Shown: positions 7,212 through 15,278, counted from the first letter of the stretch. The stretch is 23,761 bases of DNA from CAYQQU01 sp964419545 (GCA_964419545.1 CAYQQU010000077.1:1-23761); one strand, 5' to 3'. Translations and numbers: made by a program. The notes: generated from the letters alone by a model not told the origin.

Positions 7212-8570
7212 ATGTTCAATCCATTCCTCACTACCCTACTCCTCAGCGTCCTGCTGCCGGCGGCTTTGTACAGCCAGCCCGGGGCCTTGGCGCGTTACAT
7301 CGAGCTGGGGCTGTCACAGAACCTGGAACTGCAACGCCAGCAGCTCGCCCTAGGCCGCCGGCAGCTGGAAGCAAAACGGGCCCGGGCGGCCTATCTGCCC
7401 CAGGTCGACCTGGCCGCTTCCTACCTTCTGGCCGACGGTGGGCGCACTATCGACGTACCGGTGGGCGACTTGCTCAACCCGGTCTACGGCGCACTCAACC
7501 AAACCGTCGAAGGCAGTCCTTTCCCCACCGACCTGGAGAACGCCAGTGAACAACTGCTGCCCAACAATTTCCACGACACGCGCCTGCGGGTGCGCCAACC
7601 CTTGTTCAACACCGGTATCCACTACGGCGCCCGCATCGCCGAACAGCAAATTGAGGTACAGGACGCCCAATTGCGCGTACTGGAAGCCGACGTGGCCCGC
7701 GACATCTCCGTGGCCTATTACCAGCATTTGCAAACGCACGCCCTGATCGCCATTTACGACTCCACCCGGGTATTGCTGGAAGAACTGCTGCGCTTCAACC
7801 GCAAGCTGGTGCGCCACGATAAAGCTACCCGCGACGCTGTCACGACCGTCAATTTCGAACTCGCCCAGTTGGCCGGCGACCGGGCCGAAGCAGTGCGGCG
7901 GCGCGAGCAGAGCCGGGCGTACTTCAATCAGCTCCTCCACCGCCCGCTGGATGCGCCCATCGAGCGGGATACGGCCGACCGGCAAAAGCCGGCGCCCGGC
8001 CTTACGGCCCTTGCCGACCTACAGCTACAGGCCGTGCGGGGAAGGGCTGAGCTCCAGCAATTACAGGAAGCCATCGCCGCCAACGAACTGCTGGTCGAAC
8101 TCCGCGAAAAGGACCGCCTTCCCGAACTGGGCCTGGAGCTCAACGCAGGCTTTCAGGGCTTCGGCTACCATTTCGATCGCGAACAGTCGTATGTCACACT
8201 AGGCTTCTCGCTGGAATGGAACCTGTTCGGCGGCAAACAAAAACAACTGCGCATCCAGGAGGCCCAGCTGGCCCGCCGCCAGACGCAGCAGCAATACGCT
8301 CAGGCGGAAGAGCGCGTGCAACTGCAGGTGATCAACGCTTATTACGATCTGGCCGCCGCCTATGAAAAATACCGCGCCCGCGAAGCGGCCCGGGTCAGCG
8401 CCGCGGAAAGCTTCCGCATTATCCGTCAAAAATACGAGCGCCAAAAGGTGCTGCTCGTCGAACTGCTCGACGCCCGCACCCGCTATACCACCACCCGGAT
8501 CGAAACCGCGATCGCGGCCTATGACATCAAGATCAAAGCCGCCGAACTCGACCGAGCCATAAAGCAATGA
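7212..8570 (+). CDS. TolC-family outer-membrane efflux factor
   Basis: A 452-residue outer-membrane channel subunit of a tripartite efflux pump. The signal peptide is MFNPFLTTLLLSVLLPAALYSQ. The mature protein has the two long coiled-coil repeats of OEP proteins: residues about 25-220 (ARYIELGLSQNLELQRQQLA, YLPQVDLAASYLLADGG) and about 225-450 (QEAIAANELLVELREKDRLP, LELNAGFQGFGYHF, LGFSLEWNLFGG). I preferred the ATG at 7212 over the in-frame ATG at 7194 because the latter is buried in the operator and adds six residues before the signal peptide. It is the first gene of the pump operon; the fusion protein and pump follow, separated from it by a 226-bp spacer holding repeat copy C. Confidence 0.92.
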   Translation: MFNPFLTTLLLSVLLPAALYSQPGALARYIELGLSQNLELQRQQLALGRRQLEAKRARAAYLPQVDLAASYLLADGGRTIDVPVGDLLNPVYGALNQTVEGSPFPTDLENASEQLLPNNFHDTRLRVRQPLFNTGIHYGARIAEQQIEVQDAQLRVLEADVARDISVAYYQHLQTHALIAIYDSTRVLLEELLRFNRKLVRHDKATRDAVTTVNFELAQLAGDRAEAVRRREQSRAYFNQLLHRPLDAPIERDTADRQKPAPGLTALADLQLQAVRGRAELQQLQEAIAANELLVELREKDRLPELGLELNAGFQGFGYHFDREQSYVTLGFSLEWNLFGGKQKQLRIQEAQLARRQTQQQYAQAEERVQLQVINAYYDLAAAYEKYRAREAARVSAAESFRIIRQKYERQKVLLVELLDARTRYTTTRIETAIAAYDIKIKAAELDRAIKQ

Positions 8571-8579
8571 GGCGCTTCA

Positions 8580-8591
8580 CCCGGATTTTTT
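8580..8591 (+). repeat. Solo short motif ACCCGGATTTTT
   Basis: It lies 25 bp before repeat copy C and resembles the repeat's terminus. The same string occurs at 9911-9922 before the RND gene. It may be a relic or a minimal terminus of the repeat family. Confidence 0.4.
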
Positions 8592-8604
8592 TAATCGAAT
8601 TTCT

Positions 8605-8785
8605 AACCCGGATTATTCATGGGTGCTTCGTCATGACGGTTGACAGGCTTGCGTTCGCGCAGGCGGGCAACACGAAGGCGACTGCCCGTTGCAAGCAGGT
8701 ATCCCCGGATACGGTGCGTATCGACCAACGAGCAAACGCAATAATGGCGGCCGGCAATAGACGAATCCATGAATATTCCGGGCTA
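8605..8785 (+). repeat. Dispersed TIR repeat, copy C, inside the efflux operon
   Basis: A full-length copy (about 180 bp). The termini CCCGGATTATTCATGG (8607-8622) and CCATGAATATTCCGGG (8767-8782) are inverted repeats with one mismatch over 16 bp. The interior has GTATCC-cc-GGATAC and a CGGGCA/TGCCCG stem that replaces the GCAGGCG/CGCCTGC stem of copy B. It fills most of the spacer between the tolC-like gene and the fusion-protein gene, so it would be transcribed as part of the operon mRNA. Confidence 0.85.
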
Positions 8786-8796
8786 AAATCATCACC

Positions 8797-9894
8797 ATGA
8801 AAAAGATACTTCTGCTTTCATTATTCGCCCTGAGTACCTTATCGCTCAGCCAGTGCAAACGCAACTATGCGGGCGCCACCGCTTCCCCCAACGAAACGGC
8901 CGCCGGCGCGCCGGTACGGCTGTATCGCCCGCAACTCACCGAGGCGCCGATCCCGATCGAAGCGGCCGGCGTCCTCTCCAGCAAAAAAGAAATGAACCTG
9001 TCCTTTAAGATCGGCGGATTCATCGATCGTCTGTACACCGACGAAGGGCGGCGGGTAAGCCGCGGCCAGTTGCTGGCCGAACTCAACCCGACCGAGATCG
9101 ACGCCCAGGTTGTCAAAGCCCGCCAACAGCTCGAAAAGCGGGAACGGGACCTGGCGCGCATCAAACAACTGTACGCGGATACCGCCGCTACCCTGGAGCA
9201 GGTACAAGACCTGACCACTGCTCTGGAAGTAGCGCAGGCCGACCTGAACATCGCCACTTATAATCAGCAACACGCTAAGATCTACGCGCCGGCCGGCGGC
9301 CGGGTGCTGCGCCGGCTGGCCGAAACCAACGAGCTGGTCCAACCGGGACAGCCCATCTTCCAGCTGGCCGGCGACGGGCGCAATGCCTTTATCCTCAATA
9401 TCGGCATCGCCGATCGCGATGTGGTGCGCCTGCAACGGGGCGACCGCGCTGAGGTGCGCTTCGACGCTTATTCCGGTGAAGTATTCGCCGCCCTGGTTAC
9501 CGAGATCGCCGAATCGGCCGATCCCGCTACCGGCGCCTTCCCCATCGAACTGACGGTCGACCCGGCAGGGAAAAACCTCCGGAACGGATACATCGGCAAG
9601 GTGCTCGTCTACCCCAGCCGCCAGGATGCCTATTACCGTATTCCCATGGATGCGCTGGTGGAAGGGTACCGCGAGAAGGCCAGGATATTCCTCGCCGATT
9701 CCACCCGACAAAGAGTCACCGCCCGCGAGGTGACGCCCCGCCATATCGGACCGGACTACTTCACGATCAGCCCTGCCGAGTTGCCCGACGGCGCCTCGGT
9801 GGTAACTGCCGGCGCCGCCTACCTGAGCGACGGCGCCGCCATCCGGGTGGCAGGCCCGGTTGATTCCTTCGAAATAAGCGTTCCGGCCCGATAA
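8797..9894 (+). CDS. RND efflux membrane-fusion (periplasmic adaptor) lipoprotein
   Basis: A 365-residue HlyD/AcrA-type adaptor linking the inner-membrane RND pump to the TolC-like channel. The signal MKKILLLSLFALSTLSLSQC ends in a lipobox with Cys20, so it should be lipid-anchored in the periplasm. The lipoyl half-motifs flank a short coiled-coil hairpin: GFIDRLYTDEGRRVSRGQLL before it, IYAPAGGRVLRRLAETNELV after it, with QVVKARQQLEKRERDLARIK in the hairpin. The beta-barrel domain follows (VVRLQRGDRAEVRFDAYSGE), then the membrane-proximal domain. The hairpin is short compared with AcrA, as in other short-hairpin adaptors. It is followed after 41 bp by the pump gene. Confidence 0.92.
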   Translation: MKKILLLSLFALSTLSLSQCKRNYAGATASPNETAAGAPVRLYRPQLTEAPIPIEAAGVLSSKKEMNLSFKIGGFIDRLYTDEGRRVSRGQLLAELNPTEIDAQVVKARQQLEKRERDLARIKQLYADTAATLEQVQDLTTALEVAQADLNIATYNQQHAKIYAPAGGRVLRRLAETNELVQPGQPIFQLAGDGRNAFILNIGIADRDVVRLQRGDRAEVRFDAYSGEVFAALVTEIAESADPATGAFPIELTVDPAGKNLRNGYIGKVLVYPSRQDAYYRIPMDALVEGYREKARIFLADSTRQRVTAREVTPRHIGPDYFTISPAELPDGASVVTAGAAYLSDGAAIRVAGPVDSFEISVPAR

Positions 9895-9910
9895 GCCATT
9901 TCTCACTTTA

Positions 9911-9922
9911 ACCCGGATTTTT
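9911..9922 (+). repeat. Solo short motif ACCCGGATTTTT before the RND gene
   Basis: An exact second occurrence of the 12-mer at 8580, placed 13 bp upstream of the RND start codon. It resembles the end of the dispersed repeat. Confidence 0.4.
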
Positions 9923-9935
9923 AAAAAGCATTTCC

Positions 9936-12900
9936 ATGAAAATACCACGCATCGCCATCAATAATGCCGCGTTCATCACCATCTTGTTGCTGATCATCGT
10001 GGCGATATCCATCCTCTCCTTCGGGCGCATGCCCCGCTCGGAAGACCCGCGCATCAATTTGCCTATTTTCAACATCGTAATTGTCTATCCCGGCGCCAGC
10101 CCGGAGGATATGGAAGAACTGATCGTCGATCCCATAGAAACCGTTGTTGACGAGATCGACGACATACAGGAGATCCTTACGGAAATAGAAGAAGGCCTGG
10201 CGGTTATCCAGATCGAAGCTACCTTCGGGATCGACGCCGACGAGAAATACGACGAGCTTGTCCGGGAGGTGAACACCATCCGGACCGGGCTGCCCGAGGG
10301 CATCGTCCTTTTCGATATCGACCAGTTCCGGCAGGAAGACCGCACCGTTATCCACCAGTACGCGCTTACTTCCGCCTCCGCACCCTACGCCCTGCTCTAC
10401 GACTGGGCGGAAAAGTGGGAAGAGACACTTGAGACGATCCCCGAGCTCAAGGGCGTCGAGATCGAAGCCTATCCCGAAGAAGAGGTGCGTGTCTCGCTCG
10501 ACTTTCAGCGCATGGCCGCATACGGCATTTCCCTGGGAGAGGTCATCCAGGTGCTGCAGACCAATAACGTCAACTTTCCCGGCGGCGAGATAGCCGGCGC
10601 CGGCAAGCAGTTCAGCATCAAAACGACCGGCGGGTACGAATCCTTGTCGGAGATCCAATCGACCGTCATCCGGGGCGGTAGCCGGCAGTTGGTTTATTTA
10701 CGGGATATCGCCGAAGTTTCGATGGACTATGAGGACATCCGCTGGAAAGCGCGCTTCCGGCAGCGGACCGGCCTTTTCGTGACCCTCAAGCTCAAAGCCG
10801 ACGCCAACATCCTGCGCGTAGCCGAACAGATCGGCGCGCTGGAGGCCGATTTCCGGAAGACCCTGCCCGGGAATATCGGATTGTACACCGTATTCGAACA
10901 AGCGCCCGCCGTGGCTTCGCGCATCCAGGGCTTCTTCGGCAACCTGATGCAGGGCGTTGCGCTGGTGGGCCTCATCATCCTTTTTTTTCTCGGCTGGCGG
11001 CCTTCGCTCATCATCATGACCATCATCCCCCTGAGTATCATGATCGCGCTTACCCTGCTCAACGGCAGCGGCTACGCCATTCAGCAGATCTCCATCGCCG
11101 CCTTGGTCATCGCGCTCGGCCTGCTGGTGGACAACGGCATCGTAGTCATTGAAAACATTGCCGGCTTTTTGCGGGAAGGCTTATCGGCGCCCGAAGCGGC
11201 GGCGAAGGGCGCCGGGGAGGTCGGCTACGCCATCATCAGCTCGACCATCACCACCCTGCTCGCCTTTTTTCCGCTCACCCAGCTGGGCGAAGGGCCCGGC
11301 GAATTTCTGCGCACGTTGCCGCTCACGGTCATCTATACGCTAGTAGCTTCGCTGATCCTGGCGCTGACGCTATCGCCCATTCTGGCCGCCCGGTTGATGC
11401 GATCCCGGAAAAAGGATAAACCCCGCCTGGCGGACCGGCTGATGCATTTCGCCATCGAAAGCATATACCGCCCCACTTTACGCGTGGCCATGCGCCGCAA
11501 GTGGCTGGTGGTCAGTCTTGCCGTACTCACCCTCGTCGGCAGCGTCAGCCTGTTTCCGAGCATCGGGGTGAGCTTTTTCCCGACCGCCGACAAGCCCATG
11601 TTGCTCGTCGAAGTCGACCTGCCTTACGGCGCCAGTCTGGACGCTACGGATGAAGCCGTGCAGTACGTCGAATCGGTACTGGACACCCTCGATTACGTAG
11701 ACGACTACACCGCCAACGTGGGCCACGGCAATCCGCTGGTGTATTACAACCGGATTCCCGAAGAATACAAGAAAAACCACGGACAGGTGCTGGTGCGCTT
11801 CCGGGAATGGGAGCCCGCGCGCTTCTACGCAACCCTGTCGCAATTGCGGGCGCGCTTTCGGGAATATCCCGGCGCCAGGATCACGTTCAGCGAGCTAAAG
11901 AACGGCGCCCCTTTCAAAGCGCCCATCGAAGTGCGCATCATCGGCGAGGAGGCGGACAGCCTGCGCCGGATCGCCGCCGCTACCGAAGCGATCCTCCGGG
12001 AGACGCCGGGCGTGATCAATGTCGATAATCCGCTGGCCGTCGATAAAACCGACCTCCGCCTGCGGCTCAACCGGGAAAAGGCGGGCTTTACGGGGCTTAC
12101 GTATCTCGATTTTGACCGGACGGTGCGCGCTGCGCTGAACGGCCTGCGTTTTGACGATATCTCTCTGGAGGCCGATGATGAGACCTATCCGCTGGTAGTG
12201 CGCATGCCCTTCGCGGGCGAAGCCGGCATCGCCGATTTTGACCGCGTCTATTTCGCCACCCGCCGCGGCGGCCAGATCCCGCTGCGGCAGGTTGCCAACC
12301 TGTCGTTCGAAAACAGTCAGCCGGAAATCCTTCACTACAACCTCGACCGCCACGCCACCGTGACCGCCGACGTAGTGGACGCCGACCAGACCATCCCGTT
12401 GACGCAGGAAGTCATCCAACGCCTCGAGTCGGTGGACCTGCCCGAAGGTTATCGCTTTTACTTTGCCGGTGAGTACGAGAACCAGCAAAGCACCTTCGGC
12501 GACCTCGGCATCATTCTGGCGTTGGCCATGGTAGGTATTTTTGCGGTGCTGGTGCTTCAGTTCCGGTCGGTGCTGCAGCCGCTGATCGTCCTTTCCGCCA
12601 TCCCGCTGGCGGTGACGGGCTCCTTCGTAGCCTTGTACCTCAGCGGCTGGTCGTTCTCTTTCTTTGCTTTCGTAGGGCTGATCAGCCTGATCGGGATCGT
12701 CGTCAACAACTCGATCATCCTGGTGGATTACATCAACCAGTTGCGGGACCGGGGTACGGCGATGGACGAAGCGATCCGGCAGGGCGCCGAACGCCGGTTC
12801 ACGCCTATTGTGCTGACCACCGTAACCACCATTCTCGGGCTGGCGCCGCTTACCGCTTCGGCGACGAGCCTGTGGTCGCCCCTCGGCTGGACGATCATCG

Positions 12901-12980
12901 GCGGGATGGTTTCTTCGACGGCGCTGACGTTGCTGGTGGTGCCGGTTTTATATGCGTGGTTTTCGCGGGGTAGAAAGTAG
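9936..12980 (+). CDS. RND-family efflux pump permease (AcrB/HAE1-like)
   Basis: A 1014-residue inner-membrane proton-driven transporter of the usual RND length and duplicated layout. TM1 is at about 10-27, the large periplasmic loop runs from about 30 to 330, TM2-6 span about 330-470 (GVALVGLIILFFLGWRPSLI, LGLLVDNGIVVIENI), TM7 starts near 525, the second periplasmic loop is at about 545-855, and TM8-12 lie at the C-terminus (IGIVVNNSIILVDYINQLRD, FTPIVLTTVTTILGLAPLTA). Aligned by eye to AcrB, the TM4 pair Asp407-Asp408 is Asp399-Asn400 here, and the TM10 Lys940 position is Asn934, so the classical proton relay is reduced to one Asp. CusA-type pumps also have a single TM4 Asp, so the pump may still be active. 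Substrates are unknown; multidrug or toxic-lipid export is the default expectation. Confidence 0.95.
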   Translation: MKIPRIAINNAAFITILLLIIVAISILSFGRMPRSEDPRINLPIFNIVIVYPGASPEDMEELIVDPIETVVDEIDDIQEILTEIEEGLAVIQIEATFGIDADEKYDELVREVNTIRTGLPEGIVLFDIDQFRQEDRTVIHQYALTSASAPYALLYDWAEKWEETLETIPELKGVEIEAYPEEEVRVSLDFQRMAAYGISLGEVIQVLQTNNVNFPGGEIAGAGKQFSIKTTGGYESLSEIQSTVIRGGSRQLVYLRDIAEVSMDYEDIRWKARFRQRTGLFVTLKLKADANILRVAEQIGALEADFRKTLPGNIGLYTVFEQAPAVASRIQGFFGNLMQGVALVGLIILFFLGWRPSLIIMTIIPLSIMIALTLLNGSGYAIQQISIAALVIALGLLVDNGIVVIENIAGFLREGLSAPEAAAKGAGEVGYAIISSTITTLLAFFPLTQLGEGPGEFLRTLPLTVIYTLVASLILALTLSPILAARLMRSRKKDKPRLADRLMHFAIESIYRPTLRVAMRRKWLVVSLAVLTLVGSVSLFPSIGVSFFPTADKPMLLVEVDLPYGASLDATDEAVQYVESVLDTLDYVDDYTANVGHGNPLVYYNRIPEEYKKNHGQVLVRFREWEPARFYATLSQLRARFREYPGARITFSELKNGAPFKAPIEVRIIGEEADSLRRIAAATEAILRETPGVINVDNPLAVDKTDLRLRLNREKAGFTGLTYLDFDRTVRAALNGLRFDDISLEADDETYPLVVRMPFAGEAGIADFDRVYFATRRGGQIPLRQVANLSFENSQPEILHYNLDRHATVTADVVDADQTIPLTQEVIQRLESVDLPEGYRFYFAGEYENQQSTFGDLGIILALAMVGIFAVLVLQFRSVLQPLIVLSAIPLAVTGSFVALYLSGWSFSFFAFVGLISLIGIVVNNSIILVDYINQLRDRGTAMDEAIRQGAERRFTPIVLTTVTTILGLAPLTASATSLWSPLGWTIIGGMVSSTALTLLVVPVLYAWFSRGRK

Positions 12981-13024
12981 GGGGATTGATCAGGAAAGGT
13001 TGGGTTCGATGGTTCAGGCCCGGG

Positions 13025-13039
13025 AAAAAGTCGCTTTTT
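13025..13039. terminator. AT-rich hairpin between convergent genes
   Basis: AAAAAG-TCG-CTTTTT forms a 6-bp stem between the RND stop (12980) and the HNH stop (13046). It has A and T tracts on either side and could serve as a weak bidirectional terminator. Confidence 0.35.
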
Positions 13040-13045
13040 ATTAAT

Positions 13046-13852
13046 TCACCAACTTAATGCCTCTGGCGCCTCGTCAAAAAGTGTTTGTAATTCCGGGATA
13101 CCAGCATGTTGACGTTGCATTTCTTTCCATACCGTAGGATGTTGTTCTGATTGAAGACCTGAGATAAGTCTCTGAAGCTCTTCCTCGTTAGTATTCACTT
13201 CTCTTTGTTGAATATATTCGCGCAATCTGGCCCGGTAGTTTTCATAAGCTCGGCGGCGCGCTTCAATAAGGCTGTCACGCTGGTTGAGCTTTAGAACGTT
13301 AATAGTGTAGTGAGCCCGGCAATAGGTTTTGGAATGCGGGTTATCATCTACGGTAGTGAAGGCGAACGAATCTTGAATATCGAGCCATAGAAAATCCAAT
13401 GGATTTTCTTCGCGAGGATTAATCAATACAGGCTCTCCCGGTGAAGGTTTTACAGGTGGGGAATCATGGGGATGCGAAAGGCAAGTGTAATTAAGTTGCG
13501 CGGGCTCAAACACTGCAAACTGATTACCCTTAGGGCCGTTGCAGGGGCCGCAGGCGTATATATAATTTCCCCAAACGAAAGTTTTTTCCGGGTAAAAGTC
13601 CTTTGGAAAGATGTGTTCGACTTCGTCGGCCATGGAGTCTTCGCAGTAACAACACCGACGAGCACCGGCGCACATCTCCGTCAGAGTTGATTTTACTTCC
13701 CGGAATGGAGCATTTTGCTTTCGGCTCGGCCAGATTCTTTTGGCTTCCGCAATCTGCTCGGCGTAAGTCGGAAAAGCGTCAACTTCCGCCTGATAGCCGG
13801 TAAGGGCTTGCATGGTTCTTTCCGATAGTTTCCGGTTTTTCAACTGGATCAT
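13046..13852 (-). CDS. ptuB: HNH endonuclease, PtuB-like (Septu defence effector)
   Basis: A 268-residue protein with a zinc-stabilised HNH nuclease core: CCYC (Cys67-Cys70), DEVEHIFPK (Glu79-His80), then ACGPCNGPKGN (Cys101, Cys104, Asn105, Asn110), i.e. two CxxC-type pairs around the His/Asn active site. The C-terminal half is helical and charged. An HNH protein of this size directly downstream of an SMC-like ATPase matches PtuB of the Septu antiphage system, related to the PtuB partner of retron Ec78. The frame is open to 13912, overlapping the ATPase gene. I chose the ATG at 13850-13852, 10 bp after the ATPase stop; an ATG at 13813 is an alternative. Septu membership is inferred from the gene pair, not from a search; another ATPase-HNH defence type is possible. 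Confidence 0.75.
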   Translation of the reverse strand: MIQLKNRKLSERTMQALTGYQAEVDAFPTYAEQIAEAKRIWPSRKQNAPFREVKSTLTEMCAGARRCCYCEDSMADEVEHIFPKDFYPEKTFVWGNYIYACGPCNGPKGNQFAVFEPAQLNYTCLSHPHDSPPVKPSPGEPVLINPREENPLDFLWLDIQDSFAFTTVDDNPHSKTYCRAHYTINVLKLNQRDSLIEARRRAYENYRARLREYIQQREVNTNEEELQRLISGLQSEQHPTVWKEMQRQHAGIPELQTLFDEAPEALSW

Positions 13853-13862
13853 GCAGCAGTTT

Positions 13863-15128
13863 TTAAGTAGGGAGGATCGAAAGCAATTGTTCCCGCTCCG
13901 CTCTTTCTTCATCGGAAATACTGCCCTGAATGGACTTTTTATTGAGTCGGGCCAGCCGTTCCAATAGCTCGGTAGTCTTTTCGGAACTAGTAGTGTCTTC
14001 TCCGAAAAGCTCCGTACCGTAGGCGTCCAGAATATTGCCGTAGATCAACCGTTTAAGCTCAATTCCTTTTACACGGGCAGAAGGATTTAATGAGCCAGGA
14101 GCAGCCAGACGCCAGATGGAACCCTTTTCCGCTGCCCGGCAGATGATAGGGCTGTGCGTGGTGACGATAAACTGTACCTTAGGGAAATACCGGAGGAACC
14201 ACTGTCCGATTCGGGCCTGCCAAGTTGGATGCAGGTGTGCGTCGATTTCATCGACCAAGACTACTCCAGGTAAGTCAATACACAAATCTCCCTTTTCGAT
14301 ATTTTCGAAAACTAGGTTAGAACCGTAAACCATAACCATTTGCCGAAGTAATTCGAACGTCAGGCTGAGAATAGAACGAAAGCCGTCGCTCATTTCAGTG
14401 ATATCGATGTGGTTGCCATTACCGTCGCGCAGGTGTACGCCCTCTGAGGAGACATCCTCGATCGAAGTGCCGTGAGGGAGCAATTTGCCTTGGTTGATGA
14501 ACCTGCGCAGGTTTGCCAATTGTTTTTCCGCGTCCTCATTACCTTCCAGTCGTTTGTAATTGAGTTCCCGCAGCCATTCAAGGCTTTCAGTAAGGGCTAC
14601 GTCCTCGCCGAAGACCGATAGGTGGGCGCCGGCTCGAGGGTTGGAATAATATACTTTTTCCCAGTCCTTTTTTCCACCGGTGAATCGGCGAAAAGGACCA
14701 AACGAGGCAGAGAACCAACCTCCACTTCCACTCCACAGGTAGCGGTTCGCGTATTTGAAATCCTTCAGTGCTTGAATTTTTCCAACTGTCCTGCCATTCT
14801 CTCCTTCCATAGTTATCTTAACTCCGGCGTCAAACGGCTTTTTTACCGGTGCAGAAGCGCCCGAATAACGATCCAGTTCCTGATCCCGTGCTATTTTTAT
14901 TTCTACCGACCCTTCGAGTTTACCCTTGCAAATAAAAACCGGCAATTGTAATCGCAACGAAGCAGCTTCCTCCGGCCCGATCAGCGCAAGTGCGATGGCC
15001 CGTAGGATGGTTGACTTGCCTGCGCCGTTATCGCCGATCAACACGTGCCAGCCGGCAGGCTCCGAAAAATCCAGCACCAATTGTTCGATATTCCGGATGT
15101 TCTTGATTTCAACTTTTTTCAGGTACAT
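13863..15128 (-). CDS. ptuA: SMC/RecF-like AAA ATPase, PtuA-like (Septu defence sensor)
   Basis: A 421-residue ABC/SMC-type ATPase. It has an N-terminal beta segment (MYLKKVEIKNIRNIEQLVLD), Walker A GDNGAGKST (32-40), a signature-like EMSDGFRSILSLTF, Walker B LVDEIDAHLHP with Asp293/Glu294, and the switch His in IVTTHSPII. No Toprim domain is seen, which separates it from OLD nucleases. In PtuA such an ATPase forms a complex with the HNH nuclease PtuB and controls its DNA cleavage. Both genes are visibly AT-richer than their neighbours, which suggests horizontal acquisition. The frame remains open upstream to a TTG at 15197, inside a miniature element, but the ATG at 15128 begins the conserved core. 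It is the first gene of a two-gene operon; its leader is interrupted by the element at 15151-15273. Confidence 0.8.
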   Translation of the reverse strand: MYLKKVEIKNIRNIEQLVLDFSEPAGWHVLIGDNGAGKSTILRAIALALIGPEEAASLRLQLPVFICKGKLEGSVEIKIARDQELDRYSGASAPVKKPFDAGVKITMEGENGRTVGKIQALKDFKYANRYLWSGSGGWFSASFGPFRRFTGGKKDWEKVYYSNPRAGAHLSVFGEDVALTESLEWLRELNYKRLEGNEDAEKQLANLRRFINQGKLLPHGTSIEDVSSEGVHLRDGNGNHIDITEMSDGFRSILSLTFELLRQMVMVYGSNLVFENIEKGDLCIDLPGVVLVDEIDAHLHPTWQARIGQWFLRYFPKVQFIVTTHSPIICRAAEKGSIWRLAAPGSLNPSARVKGIELKRLIYGNILDAYGTELFGEDTTSSEKTTELLERLARLNKKSIQGSISDEERAEREQLLSILPT

Positions 15129-15145
15129 GGAGAAAAATTTAAGCC

Positions 15146-15150
15146 CTAAA
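15146..15150. repeat. Target-site duplication (left), CTAAA
   Basis: A direct copy of CTAAA, identical to 15274-15278, exactly abutting the ends of the inverted-repeat element. Confidence 0.7.
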
Positions 15151-15273
15151 TGGTGTGTAACACAAGTTCCTTGTAAAAATTTTTGCTGAGTGCTCAATTT
15201 AAAAAGTTGATTTTCAGTAATTAAAAGCGTTTCCTTTCAAGAAAGGATCAGCAAAAATTTTTGTTACACACCA
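15151..15273. mobile_element. Miniature inverted-repeat transposable element (MITE), 123 bp
   Basis: The right arm (15248-15273, 26 nt) is the exact reverse complement of the left arm (15151-15189), except that the left arm carries an extra 13 nt (15162-15174, ACAAGTTCCTTGT), itself a perfect hairpin. The inner part is AT-rich, has no coding frame, and contains a TCCTTTC-AA-GAAAGGA hairpin at 15232-15247. The 5-bp direct repeats CTAAA abut both ends, the hallmark of transposition. It lies 22 bp upstream of the PtuA-like start, presumably in its leader or promoter. The autonomous parent element is not in the window. Confidence 0.8.
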
Positions 15274-15278
15274 CTAAA
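15274..15278. repeat. Target-site duplication (right), CTAAA
   Basis: It matches 15146-15150 and directly follows the right arm of the miniature element. Confidence 0.7.

Noticed and set aside
8839..9948. Minus-strand open frame of 369 codons
   Set aside because: Antisense to the membrane-fusion protein gene with its lipobox and lipoyl motifs.
13863..15128. OLD-family nuclease (Gabija-like GajA)
   Set aside because: No Toprim domain follows the ATPase core, and the partner is an HNH protein rather than a UvrD-like helicase.
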